Source: DASQPR01 sp963727415
Lineage (GTDB): Bacteria; Actinomycetota; Actinomycetes; Mycobacteriales; Micromonosporaceae
Assembly: GCA_963727415.1 (NCBI GenBank)
Contig: CAVSGF010000003.1
Location: 806,001 to 870,000 of the forward strand
Length of the DNA stretch: 64,000 nt
Reading direction: 5' to 3'
The notes under the pieces were generated by a model that was given only the letters and a program-made list of their open reading frames with translations, ran no database searches and was not told the origin of the DNA. Both the position numbers and the translations under genes were made by a program. The first letter of the stretch is position 1. The number at the start of each line of letters is the position of its first letter. Below are positions 52,793-60,852 of this stretch, one piece after another.

Positions 52793-52850
52793 GCGCCGGG
52801 TCCGCTCACAACTCAGCGCTGGCCGGCCCTGGCCCCCACACGCTCAGCAC

Positions 52851-52878
52851 TTGGCACTTGGCACTTGGCACTCGGCAC
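52851..52878. repeat. Four-copy heptamer repeat
   Basis: TTGGCAC three times followed by TCGGCAC, between two convergent genes. Confidence 0.9.
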
Positions 52879-52985
52879 CCGGCTCACTCCCCGCCAGCTC
52901 GGTGTCCCCGGCGGGCTCGGGCATCTCCTGCCGTTCGGTTTCCCGGGGAGCGCCCGCGCTCAGCGCCACCTGTGAGCACCCGCGC

Positions 52986-53576
52986 TCAGCGCCCTGAAGC
53001 CTTCCGGCTCAGCGCCCCGGGAGCGCTCGCCGGCGGCATAGCGGGCAAACCGTCGATGCTGACCGGATTCTTCGCCGCCCAGTACGCCTCCAGTTCAGCC
53101 GGATCGCGATCCACCCAGTTCTCGGTCAGCCGGCTCCGGTCGGCGACGTAGTCCATGAAAGGCACCGCGTACCCGCACGAATCCTGTACCCGGGTGACGT
53201 CAACGTCGATGATCGCTCGCAGCCGGTTGTGCACGACGGGGAACCGGTCACGCAGCTCGTCGAAGCCGGGATCCCCGGCGAATAGGGCGCGCCCCTGGCC
53301 GAACAGCCGGATGATGTTGGGCGGCCCGTCGAACGCCGCGAACATCACCGTGATACGTCCGTTCTGGCGTAGGTGCGCGATGGTCTCGGCGCCGCTGCCG
53401 CCATAGTCGAGGTACGCGAACCGGTGCGGCCCCAGCACGGCAAAGCTTCCAGCCAGGCCTTTCGGAGACAGGTTGACGTGGCCGCCAGGCCCGTCCGGTG
53501 CGGTCGCCACGAAGAACACGTGCTGCGCCTCGATTAGCTCCCGGATGCTGTCATCGATCTCCTCGTGCACCATCAT
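52986..53576 (-). CDS. Pyridoxamine 5'-phosphate oxidase family protein
   Basis: A split-barrel flavin-binding-type protein of 196 residues. Conserved blocks HVFFVATAPDGPGGHVNLSPKG and RITVMFAAFDGPPNIIRLFG place it in the PNPOx-like superfamily. Substrate specificity, FMN or F420 use cannot be told. The start is ambiguous: ATG at 53576 or 53573, or the longer reading from 53624; none has a clear ribosome binding site. Confidence 0.82.
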   Translation of the reverse strand: MMVHEEIDDSIRELIEAQHVFFVATAPDGPGGHVNLSPKGLAGSFAVLGPHRFAYLDYGGSGAETIAHLRQNGRITVMFAAFDGPPNIIRLFGQGRALFAGDPGFDELRDRFPVVHNRLRAIIDVDVTRVQDSCGYAVPFMDYVADRSRLTENWVDRDPAELEAYWAAKNPVSIDGLPAMPPASAPGALSRKASGR

Positions 53577-53910
53577 GTCGACGATGCTATGGGCTGCCCG
53601 CGCCGGTGTCGTCGGCATTCTCACGAGGTAATGGTCACTCCGGCGCAGTCCTTGGCGTCATCGCCTTCGCATCACCCCGGTATCAACCTGTGGCATCACC
53701 CCCGTGACACTCCGCCCCTCGGCATCGGCCCTCGCCGTCACCGGCGGCCCACCTCGGCGCAGTCGTCGCGCCGTTCTCGGCTCAACGTCGTCCGCTCAGG
53801 TCCTCCGTCCGGCGTTCCCAGTGGCCCCGCAGTGGCCAGACCAGAGCGCGTCACGATTGCGAGAAAGGCGCCCGCAGAGGTTGGCTTGAGGCCATCTACC
53901 TGGGCATACT
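53577..53910. promoter_or_regulatory. Divergent intergenic region with leaderless promoter
   Basis: About 334 bp between the PNPOx-like gene and a membrane protein gene. TTGGCT at 53881-53886 and CATACT at 53905-53910, spacer 18, lie six bases before the GTG at 53917. No gene seen in it. Confidence 0.45.
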
Positions 53911-53916
53911 TTGCGC

Positions 53917-54447
53917 GTGCCACAGCCCGACCCCTCGCCCATGGACTTCACGTCCACCTTTCTGAAGCTCATCAACATTGATGAGGTTCGCGTCTGGCGG
54001 GTCTCGCTTCGGATGCGAATCCTGTGCGCCTTTATGGCCGTCGCCATGCTCGGTGTGACCGTATATGTCGCCGTCCGCGCCTCGGGCGACATCATGTCGC
54101 CGCCCGGAATAGCACTGGCGGCCCTCGTCGTGGCCGACGCTGTCATGTACCGCGTGCTGAGATACGCGTTCCGGTCCGTCACCACGGCCGCGCCGGAGGG
54201 CTTGATCATCAGAACCGGCCGGCTGACCCGATCACGTCGCAAGGTAGTGGTGCCGTGGCAGGTCATCGACGGCTGCAAACCGGGCGCGAGCGGTACCACC
54301 ATCGAGTGCCGGGACGGCCGCCGCGTACTGGCCGCCGTGCCGCAGCGAGTGGAGTCGAGCAAGGGCGCACACCGCAAGACCGAGGCCGACTACTTTGCGT
54401 TGTATGTGATGGAACGGGCTCGGCTGATCCGAGAGGTCGCCGCCTGA
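53917..54447 (+). CDS. Membrane protein with PH-like domain
   Basis: A 176-residue protein with two membrane helices (about 36-55 and 62-80) followed by a small beta-rich region, EGLIIRTGRLTRSRRKVVVPW, which looks like the bPH/PH_6 type of domain. Family not certain. The GTG at 53917 is chosen from promoter spacing; the ATG at 53941 (MDFTSTFLKL) is a good alternative. The stop codon lies inside the first unit of a 14-bp tandem repeat. Confidence 0.65.
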   Translation: MPQPDPSPMDFTSTFLKLINIDEVRVWRVSLRMRILCAFMAVAMLGVTVYVAVRASGDIMSPPGIALAALVVADAVMYRVLRYAFRSVTTAAPEGLIIRTGRLTRSRRKVVVPWQVIDGCKPGASGTTIECRDGRRVLAAVPQRVESSKGAHRKTEADYFALYVMERARLIREVAA

Positions 54448-54540
54448 TCGACACCGCCTGATCGACACCGCCTGATCGACGCCGCCCGATCGACACCGCC
54501 CTGATCGACACTCGCCAGGTCGACACCGCCCGATCGAGAC
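54441..54540. repeat. Seven-unit 14-bp tandem repeat
   Basis: Seven units of 14-15 bp; the first two are identical (CGCCTGATCGACAC) and later units carry one to four changes. The array starts inside the end of the membrane protein gene and includes its stop codon. Confidence 0.92.
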
Positions 54541-54686
54541 AAGGCCAGGCGCCCGTTTTGTCCAGCCGGGCACATACAGGCGGGCAATCATCAGCCGCCC
54601 AGCACCATCTCTGACCGCGCTCGTTCGCCGGTACGCTGGCACGACAGGGGTCGCCCTCGAAACACCTGGCCTTCCTGGAGGGGGTC

Positions 54687-55196
54687 ATGACCGAATTCTC
54701 CGAGCCGGCACTCCCCGATTCAGCACGCTCCGGTCAAGTCCAGACCGATGCGTACCAGTTGACTGACGCCTACACCCGCGCATCCAAGTCATTTCGCGCC
54801 GTGCTCAGCGTTGCGCTCCGAAGGCACGGCCTGCATTTCGGACAGCACCTGGTACTGGCGGCGCTCGACGACCGCGACGGTCAGACACCCGGCGAGATCG
54901 CGGCGGCGGTCTCCGTGACGACCCCGACGATCGTAAAGATGGCGAGCCGGATGGAGGTGGCGGGCTTGCTGATCCGTCGCCCAGACACCGTCGACCGCCG
55001 ACTGGTCCGGCTCTACCTAACCGAGGTCGGCCGGGACCTGTCCGGGCCGCTGGCCAGCGAGTTGCAGGCGGTCGAGCATCGCCTGGTTCGCGGCCTGACC
55101 CAAGCCGAGCAGGCCCAACTGTTGACGCTGATGAACCGGGTCTCTGACAACGCCGCCGCGTTGCTGCGTGAATGGAACGAGAAGCCGCCAGAGTAG
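54687..55196 (+). CDS. MarR family transcriptional regulator
   Basis: A 169-residue winged-helix regulator. The HTH (GEIAAAVSVTTPTIVKMASRM) and wing (DRRLVRLYLTEVG) are intact, with dimerisation helices at both ends. A GGAGGGGG site precedes the ATG. Target genes are not evident: no divergent efflux or enzyme gene is adjacent. It is followed by a 15-bp repeat and a convergent small membrane gene. Confidence 0.92.
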   Translation: MTEFSEPALPDSARSGQVQTDAYQLTDAYTRASKSFRAVLSVALRRHGLHFGQHLVLAALDDRDGQTPGEIAAAVSVTTPTIVKMASRMEVAGLLIRRPDTVDRRLVRLYLTEVGRDLSGPLASELQAVEHRLVRGLTQAEQAQLLTLMNRVSDNAAALLREWNEKPPE

Positions 55197-55206
55197 CGGC
55201 CACCGC

Positions 55207-55245
55207 AATAGCGACTACCGGAATAGCGACTACCGGAATACCGCC
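55207..55245. repeat. 15-bp tandem repeat
   Basis: AATAGCGACTACCGG twice (55207-55236) and a partial, diverged third unit, starting ten bases after the marR stop. Confidence 0.88.
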
Positions 55246-55353
55246 CACCGGTATTAAAGCCACTGAATAGAAACAACCGGGATAAGGCGCTCGGGCATCG
55301 ACCTGCGGGAATCAGGTTTAGTGCCAGCGTCCGCCGCCGAAGGTCGCCAGACG

Positions 55354-55524
55354 TCACCGACCGAGAATCGCCGCCGTAGCGAGCCCAAGCACGAATGCGA
55401 TGGTGATAAGGCCGATCACCAGTTGACGAGCCAGTGATGGAACGAGCGTAACCTCGTCCGGCTGCTCCGTTTCCAAGTCCTGGTCCATCCCGTCGATCAT
55501 GGCCTCATACACTTCAGCGCTCAT
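55354..55524 (-). CDS. Small single-pass membrane protein (56 aa)
   Basis: A 56-residue frame: an acidic N-terminal half (MIDGMDQDLETEQPDE) and one clear membrane helix (LVIGLITIAFVLGLATAAIL) near the C-terminus, ending in Gly-Arg. This charge and helix layout is unlikely by chance, which is why I accept it without a strong ribosome binding site. A 16-bp direct repeat (CGCTGAAGTGTATGAG) spans the start, so two ATGs lie in different frames; the inner copy gives this frame. Family not recognised. Confidence 0.55.
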   Translation of the reverse strand: MSAEVYEAMIDGMDQDLETEQPDEVTLVPSLARQLVIGLITIAFVLGLATAAILGR

Positions 55525-56167
55525 ACACTTCAGCGGCGCCCCCGATGGAGGCCGATGGGGATGACGCTACTGGAACGCGCCGGTTTCGCGAGCGGATCTC
55601 AGATGAGCAACAGGTGAACGGTCCGCGGGCCAAGGAGAGCCGGACACTAATTGGTCAAACCGGCATTTCACACACCACGCGCCGGGCCCGGCGCCGCGCC
55701 TAGCAGGCCATGTGGGGTTGGTGCCGGTGACTAGGGGCCCCTCGCCGACCGCGGCAGCGAGCCGGCCCGGCAGCGAGCCAGCCCGGCGGCTGCCAGATCG
55801 TGCGCCGCTTCCGGCAACCGTGAACGCACCGCTTCCTCCGGAAGCTGCCGCATATGGGGGTCGCCGCATATGCGGCTTGCTGAATACGGCGGTTGCTGCA
55901 TATTGGGGTTGCTGAATACGGGGTTTGCTGAATATGGAGGTTCAGCGCGCGGGGGCTGCGGGCGGGCGCGCGAGGCCACACAATGGGACCACGCAATGAG
56001 GCTGCTGCGTATTTCGCCCCCGCGCGGCGACAATATCGCCCATTCCGGACAGCACATGTGAGCCGCTGCCTTCGGTGACGCAAAATCGGTTGCTGGGTCT
56101 CCCGGCGGGCCCCTACTCTCAATCGCACACGACCGCGATCGGCGGCCGGAAGCCCGAGGAGCCCGAC
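55525..56167. other. Long non-coding region
   Basis: About 640 bp with no convincing gene. It contains a 16-bp repeat array (listed separately). Possible site of past insertions next to the tRNA cluster. Confidence 0.5.
55844..55940. repeat. Six-unit 16-bp tandem repeat
   Basis: Six units of 16-17 bp of the form TTGCTGAATACGGGGT, with 1-6 differences between units. No spacers of unique sequence, so not a CRISPR array. Confidence 0.9.
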
Positions 56168-56275
56168 GTGACCGCGCAATACGCCCAGCTTGCGAGCCCG
56201 CACGGCGGCTTGCGACTCGGCCTGCGTGCTGCGCGGCGCCGTCCGGGACGCCTCATGATCATGGACGCCTCATGA
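56168..56275 (+). CDS. Possible small Arg-rich protein (35 aa)
   Basis: GTG start with GAGGAG six bases upstream, 35 codons, ending MIMDAS before a TGA; the centre is LRLGLRAARRRPGRL. A terminator hairpin follows 31 bp later. The frame could start further upstream at 56075 but has no site there. Could be a real small basic protein or a leader peptide for the tRNA transcript. Not recognised. Confidence 0.4.
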   Translation: MTAQYAQLASPHGGLRLGLRAARRRPGRLMIMDAS

Positions 56276-56306
56276 CCAGGACACAAAGGTAGCGTCTGAC
56301 AGCGCG

Positions 56307-56342
56307 AACCGCCCATCCTGGCCACGGATCGGGCGGTTTCTT
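56307..56342 (+). terminator. Intrinsic terminator before tRNA cluster
   Basis: AACCGCCC-ATCC, loop TGGCCAC, GGAT-C-GGGCGGTT then TCTT: a 12-bp stem with one bulge and short T-rich tail, about 80 bp before the tRNA-Gly gene. Confidence 0.75.
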
Positions 56343-56421
56343 GCACTGGCTCGCCGAACGTCAAGGCCAATCGGTCATCGACTCCGTGCAGCCTTCCCCT
56401 ACGCGTCTCCATAGAGGACAC

Positions 56422-56494
56422 GCGGATGTAGCGCAGTTGGTAGCGCGTCACCTTGCCAAGGTGAAGGTCGCCGGTTCGAGCCCGGTCATCCGCT
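56422..56494 (+). tRNA. tRNA-Gly(GCC)
   Basis: Full cloverleaf: acceptor GCGGATG/CATCCGC, D stem GCGC/GCGC, anticodon stem TCACC/GGTGA with loop TTGCCAA (anticodon GCC at 56455-56457), T arm GCCGG-TTCGAGC-CCGGT. Discriminator T, with CCA encoded at 56495-56497. First of four tRNAs. Confidence 0.95.
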
Positions 56495-56498
56495 CCAC

Positions 56499-56571
56499 GG
56501 GGCCTTAGCTCATCAGGAAGAGCGTCTGTTTTGCACGCAGAAGGTGGCCGGTTCGAGTCCGGCAGGCTCCA
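56499..56571 (+). tRNA. tRNA-Ala(TGC)
   Basis: Starts one base after the CCA of tRNA-Gly. Acceptor GGGGCCT/AGGCTCC (one G-T pair), D stem GCTC/GAGC, anticodon loop TTTGCAC with TGC at 56532-56534, T arm GCCGG-TTCGAGT-CCGGC. Discriminator A; no CCA encoded. Confidence 0.93.
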
Positions 56572-56628
56572 CTGGCACTCGCTTGCCCGAGTGTCCCCGC
56601 TCCTCGTCGGCGTGGATAGTCCTTGCCA

Positions 56629-56701
56629 GCCTGGGTAGCCCAATGGCAGAGGCACCTGCCTTAGGAGCAGGCCAGTGCACGTTCGACTCGTGTCCCAGGC
56701 A
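56629..56701 (+). tRNA. tRNA with UAG anticodon, class I shape
   Basis: Acceptor GCCTGGG/CCCAGGC is perfect, D arm GCC/GGC, anticodon stem CCTGC/GCAGG with loop CTTAGGA (anticodon TAG, which reads leucine CUA), variable loop of only five bases, T arm GCACG-TTCGACT-CGTGT. Normal tRNA-Leu has a long variable arm; this one does not. The anticodon loop and A73 fit leucine, the body does not. Amino acid identity is open. Confidence 0.75.
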
Positions 56702-56705
56702 CCCA

Positions 56706-56777
56706 ACCCCGGTAGCTCAACGGATGAGCAGCGGTTTACGAAGCCGTGGCATGCAGATTCGAATCCTGCCCGAGGTG
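56706..56777 (+). tRNA. tRNA-Arg(ACG), with mismatches
   Basis: Acceptor ACCCCGG/CCGAGGT has one C-A mismatch; D stem GCTC/GAGC; anticodon stem GCGGT/GCCGT with loop TTACGAA (anticodon ACG at 56738-56740); T arm GCAGA-TTCGAAT-CCTGC with one A-C mismatch at the loop. No CCA. Possibly an accessory or decaying gene copy. Confidence 0.7.
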
Positions 56778-56870
56778 CGGAACCGCTCAACCTCATCACC
56801 ACTCGGTGTAATGCCATCTGATGTGATGCCACCTGGTGCAGACCCCGGCCCGGGGCCTCGCGCGACCGGA

Positions 56871-56912
56871 CTTACAGACACGGGCTTACACACACGGGCT
56901 TACAGACACGGC
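56871..56912. repeat. Three-copy 14-bp tandem repeat
   Basis: CTTACAGACACGGG three times, with single changes in copies two and three, about 95 bp after the last tRNA. Confidence 0.92.
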
Positions 56913-57017
56913 CTTGCGGACCCGCCGTCGCACCAATGGGCTGAACGCGGACAAAGTCCCCGGGCGGGCGTGTCGAGCCGCTCGGACTTGCCGATTTCGT
57001 GCCACTCCGGCCAGCCG

Positions 57018-58283
57018 CTATTCGCGATGCCAGTAGGCGTTGCGGCGCGTTCGGCGTAGCGGGTCGATCCAGGCCGGCGGTACCACCACAGGCCGACCAT
57101 GCTGATCGTGGTCGATGGTCCAATCGGAATGGTGGATCAGGTAATGATGAAACCCGCAGAGCAGAGCTGCGTTCGATTGGTCGGTACGCCCGCCATGCGA
57201 GTGGTACTGAATATGGTGGACATCGCACCAGGCAGGCGCCTTGTCGCAGTCGGGAAACACGCACCCGCGGTCACGGAGGATAACGGCTCGTCGCGCCGGC
57301 CCGGTCCATGTGCGTTGAGCTCGGCCCAGGTCGAGCACCTGCCCAGCACCATCCATCACGGCCGGGAGGATCATCGCGTCGCATGCCAGCCGTCGTACTG
57401 CTTCGGCGGTCAACCCGAACCCGGTGTCGAGCACCCCTGCGCCCAACTCGCGACGCAAGACATCGAAGTCCACGGTCACCGCCACCTGCGGACGGTCCGA
57501 GCCGGCGCCGGATTGCTTCGGTAACGACAAGGCATGCTGGCAGATCTCGACCAGCGCGTCAGCGCGCCGCTGCGGTGCGGAGCGCTCGTCGACTTCCGTG
57601 CCATCCCAGCCCGGCCGCTTCCGGGCTAGAGGATCGATCGCGGCGGCGACGGTCGCGGCCATCTCGGGCGTCAGGTATCCGGACAGGCGAAATCGGTGGT
57701 TGCCGCGATCCGGCGCAAGCGTGAGGCCCCGGTGGATCTGCGCGCGCTCCTCGGCACGCCGAAGCGCCTCGGCATCGTGCTCATCAGCGATCTCTGGTGC
57801 CACGTGTGCCAGCACCCGGTCGGCAGCGACCTGAAGCTGTTCGGGCCCAAGCGTGTCGGCACAGGCGAGCAGGCGGCTTCGCGCGGAGTCCAAGATCTCC
57901 GGTTCGACGCGCGGCGCGAGCGCGGTAAGCGTGGCACCGACCACCAGCGCCTGTTCGGGAGTCATGGCGCCTGAGCCGACTGCCGCACCTACCGCCGGAT
58001 GCTCGTTCGCGACTCCCGCAAGCCGCTCCAGTTGCCGGGCGCCCGCTCCGGACAGGTGGACAAATTCGCGCAGCCACGTCCGGAGCGACCGGTAGCCCGA
58101 TTGGGCGGGCATGCTCCGCGCCTCGGCCTCACTGGCCAATCCGGCCGCGAGTGCGGTCAGCGTCGAGATCAGGCTCTGCACGCGTTGCAGGATCGGGCCT
58201 AGTTCCATATCGCCTACGCCATAGACAGCGCGCTGCGCGAGCGCCGCGATGAGCGGCTCGACCTCCTTCAGCGCCTCGTCCAT
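57018..58283 (-). CDS. 13E12/DUF222 repeat HNH endonuclease
   Basis: A 421-residue member of the actinobacterial 13E12 repeat family. The DUF222 region occupies most of the N-terminal 300 residues (LSGAGARQLERLAGVANEHP). The HNH module is at about 345-395: RDRGCVFPDCDKAP, then DVHHIQYHSHGG, and CGFHHYLIHHSDW. The ATG at 58283 starts the conserved helical region; no strong ribosome binding site. Such genes occur in many copies in actinobacterial genomes; role unknown, possibly linked to mobile DNA. Some homologues are fast-evolving near tRNA genes. Confidence 0.9.
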   Translation of the reverse strand: MDEALKEVEPLIAALAQRAVYGVGDMELGPILQRVQSLISTLTALAAGLASEAEARSMPAQSGYRSLRTWLREFVHLSGAGARQLERLAGVANEHPAVGAAVGSGAMTPEQALVVGATLTALAPRVEPEILDSARSRLLACADTLGPEQLQVAADRVLAHVAPEIADEHDAEALRRAEERAQIHRGLTLAPDRGNHRFRLSGYLTPEMAATVAAAIDPLARKRPGWDGTEVDERSAPQRRADALVEICQHALSLPKQSGAGSDRPQVAVTVDFDVLRRELGAGVLDTGFGLTAEAVRRLACDAMILPAVMDGAGQVLDLGRAQRTWTGPARRAVILRDRGCVFPDCDKAPAWCDVHHIQYHSHGGRTDQSNAALLCGFHHYLIHHSDWTIDHDQHGRPVVVPPAWIDPLRRTRRNAYWHRE

Positions 58284-58346
58284 GCAAAGCAGCTTCGCAC
58301 AGCCGTACGACAAAACTGAGTGACAGCTATCGATGCGATGGCATTG

Positions 58347-58685
58347 TCAGACCTGAATCGGCGGGAGTTCCCGGTCAACCGCGTCCGCGCCAGGAACGTC
58401 ATATACAGCGACCACCGCGCTCATCGGCAGGTTCCCGTATACGTGCGGGAACCTGCCCCGATCGGCATCCTCCCACCGCAGCGACTCGCCGAACGCGCTG
58501 GCGTCCACGGCAAGAATGACAAGACGTGGGATTCCCGCGAATACCCGGCGAGCGGTCTCGGCCACCTGCTCGCGAGCTGAGAAGTGGATGAACCCCGATT
58601 CACGGTCAAGCGGTGAGCCATCGAATCGACCCGCGTCGCGAAAGTCCACCCACTCCGACGGCAGCAAGATCTTGTAGATCAGCAT
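58347..58685 (-). CDS. DUF952 family protein
   Basis: A 112-residue protein; the family features YKILLPSEWVDF and SGFIHFSAREQVAETARR are visible. DUF952 proteins resemble an ADP-ribosyltransferase-like or cyclase-like small fold; function unknown. Complete, ATG start at 58685. Confidence 0.85.
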   Translation of the reverse strand: MLIYKILLPSEWVDFRDAGRFDGSPLDRESGFIHFSAREQVAETARRVFAGIPRLVILAVDASAFGESLRWEDADRGRFPHVYGNLPMSAVVAVYDVPGADAVDRELPPIQV

Positions 58686-59120
58686 GGTCTCCCCTCGCGC
58701 GCTTCAACCCCTCTCGTAAGCATGCACGGCCCGGACATTGCGGCGCCGGACGACCGCGGCAGCCACCGGTCCGACGCTGGCGCACCGCAACGCGAACGGC
58801 AAGCACCACGACACGAACGGCAAGCACCACGAGGCGAACGGCAAGATGGCGGCGTACGGCGCAAGCGGCACGGCGCACCGCAAGCCGCACGGCGTCCCTG
58901 GCCACCCGCGCGGCGCCAAATCATCGATTGCCCGGGTGGTCGGCGCCTTCACACGGCACCGTGGAAGGCGAGCACCACGGCGGAGGCGTACCCAAGATCG
59001 CAGTGCATCCGCCGGCTATTGATCACGGCGAACGGAGAGCGCCGTCCGTTCCCACCCGCCGCGGAACGTAGCGGCGAAGTTCGATCTAGGCGCGCACTCG
59101 AGAACGCCAGCGGAGGAGCC
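58686..59120. other. Non-coding region with 21-bp repeat
   Basis: About 435 bp between DUF952 and the SDR gene. Contains three 21-bp units at 58792-58854. A plus-strand frame across it would encode NGKHHDTNGKHHEANGK, but no ribosome binding site or conserved flanking sequence supports it. Nothing else seen. Confidence 0.45.
58792..58854. repeat. Three-copy 21-bp repeat
   Basis: Units begin GCGAACGGCAAG or ACGAACGGCAAG; the first two also share CACCACGA. Period is a multiple of three. Confidence 0.88.
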
Positions 59121-59879
59121 ATGGTCACTGCAACTAATCCCGCGACCACGGAGCGCGAACCAGTACTCAACGGCCAGTCGGTCGTGATCATCGGCGGCAG
59201 CGCGGGAATCGGTCTCGAAACTGCCCGTCTCGCCCGGGCCGAAGGCGCCAACATCACGCTGACCGGGCGTAACGCCGGCCCGCTCAGTCAGGCCGCACGG
59301 GACCTCGGGGCGCACCGTTTCGCCGCCTTCGACGCCAACGACACCGATTCGCTGCAGCGGTTCTTCCAGGACCTGCCGGCGCCGATCGACCATGTGATGG
59401 TCACCGCTGGCGGACCTGCCTATGGGCCACTCCTCAAGATGGACGCGGCCGGGGTTCGGGAAGCCCTCAGCGATCGCGCGGTACTGGCACTCGAAGTCGC
59501 GCGGACCGCGGCGAGCAAGATGAGGCCAGGAGGCACGCTGATACTCATGGGCGGCACCGGCGCGCGGCGAGTCAGTCGCGGCCTTGGGATCGCCTCCGCC
59601 GCCAGCGCGGTGCTGCCACCGTTCACCGCTGCCCTCGCGCTTGAACTCGCGCCGGTGCGCGTGAACCTCATCGCCCCTGGGTTTGTCGATACGCCGCTGT
59701 CGGCGTCGATCCTCGGGGATCAGCTCGACCAACGGCGGGAGCAGCTGCGCGCGACGCTGCCAATCGGTCGCGTCGTCGGTCCCGCCGATGTGGCCGCGCT
59801 CGCCGTCCACATCATGACGAACACGGCGCTCACCGGCGCGACGTACGACATCGACGGCGGCCAGCAGTTGGTCTCATGA
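59121..59879 (+). CDS. SDR-fold protein lacking the catalytic Tyr and Lys
   Basis: A 252-residue short-chain dehydrogenase/reductase fold. The NAD(P) motif GGSAGIG at about 34-40, the TAGG element and PGFVDTPL are present. At the active site the usual YxxxK is replaced: by alignment to LALELAPVRVN the Tyr position is Ala and the Lys position is Ser (ASAAS). It may therefore bind nucleotide without normal catalysis, or act by another mechanism. GGAGGAG precedes the ATG. Neighbours give no pathway. Confidence 0.85.
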   Translation: MVTATNPATTEREPVLNGQSVVIIGGSAGIGLETARLARAEGANITLTGRNAGPLSQAARDLGAHRFAAFDANDTDSLQRFFQDLPAPIDHVMVTAGGPAYGPLLKMDAAGVREALSDRAVLALEVARTAASKMRPGGTLILMGGTGARRVSRGLGIASAASAVLPPFTAALALELAPVRVNLIAPGFVDTPLSASILGDQLDQRREQLRATLPIGRVVGPADVAALAVHIMTNTALTGATYDIDGGQQLVS

Positions 59880-59929
59880 TCGGGACTTGTCCCGGATGAC
59901 CGCCGGCTCGGTCAAATGCCGCGCAAGGC

Positions 59930-60607
59930 TCACCTATCCGAACTCGCCAGACCAAACTGACGGCGGGCGAGAAGGATTCCACCCAGGGTGCTTTCGGCCG
60001 AGGTGAGGGTCCTGGCCGCGTCGACGATGAAGCCGGCATCGTTGAGCCAGGCAATCATTTCGCGATGCTGGCGGCGATGGACGTACACCTTCATCGGATG
60101 ACCGCCGTACCCCTGCGTCTTCAGTCTCGACTCATCCCCGATATGAAAGCCGACGAGCAGCGGCGCGCCTGGCCGCAGCACGCGCTGAAAGTGCCCGAAG
60201 ACCGAGCTGATCTCGTCGTCGGGGACGTGGATCAACGAGTACCAGGCGACGACGCCGGCCATCGAACCATCAGCGAGGTCCAGGTCCGTCATTGAGCCCA
60301 GGTCAAACCGGAGACCGGGGTGCTCTTGCCGGGCAACCTCGATCATCCCGGGCGACAAGTCGATCCCGAACGCGTCCACGCCCAGTTGTCGCAAGTAGGC
60401 CGTGATCCTCCCTGACCCGCATCCCACGTCCGCGACCAGCCCCCCGCCGTTGGCACACACCATGTCAGCGAAGAGCGCCAGAACCGTCCGCTCCTCCGGC
60501 GTTTCGTCGAGGAGGTTTCGCACCTGGTCGGTATAGCTCACGGCAACGGTGTCATAGGACGTCCGCGTGTCGTCCAACCAGCCGCCGGTGTTCGTCGCTA
60601 TCCCCAC
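59930..60607 (-). CDS. Class I SAM-dependent methyltransferase
   Basis: A 225-residue protein with the UbiE/Methyltransf_25 type of fold: SAM motif LVADVGCGSGRITAYL at about 58-73, acidic end of strand two (FGIDLSPGMIEVA), and VAWYSLIHVPDDE. Substrate unknown. The GTG at 60607 starts a conserved-looking N-terminus (TRTSYDTVAVSYTDQV); upstream reading is unlikely. Convergent with the SDR gene across 50 bp. Confidence 0.85.
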   Translation of the reverse strand: MGIATNTGGWLDDTRTSYDTVAVSYTDQVRNLLDETPEERTVLALFADMVCANGGGLVADVGCGSGRITAYLRQLGVDAFGIDLSPGMIEVARQEHPGLRFDLGSMTDLDLADGSMAGVVAWYSLIHVPDDEISSVFGHFQRVLRPGAPLLVGFHIGDESRLKTQGYGGHPMKVYVHRRQHREMIAWLNDAGFIVDAARTLTSAESTLGGILLARRQFGLASSDR

Positions 60608-60852
60608 GCCCGCAGGCTTACCACACTGCCGAGAGGAGACAGCCGTCAGCCAAAGCCTAATCAGGAATTCGTGTACGCGTCCGCGTGGGCTGCGGCCGGA
60701 CAGATCAACAGCACCATCCAGATTGTCACCTGGGCGATCGTGAAGGCGAAAGCCGGAGCTGGCATGGGGAAACGCCTCACGGCTCCCAGATGTGGCTGCC
60801 AGGCGAGGAATCACCCGGCCCTGCTCGCGGTTCTGACAAGTACGCTGTCGCC
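60608..60852. other. Intergenic region, start of decayed segment
   Basis: About 245 bp with no identifiable gene. It opens a stretch to 62.65 kb in which reading frames are broken and codon use is irregular. Confidence 0.4.

Noticed and set aside
55844..55940. 16-bp repeats as a CRISPR array
   Set aside because: Units are directly adjacent with no unique spacers, and no cas genes are in the window.
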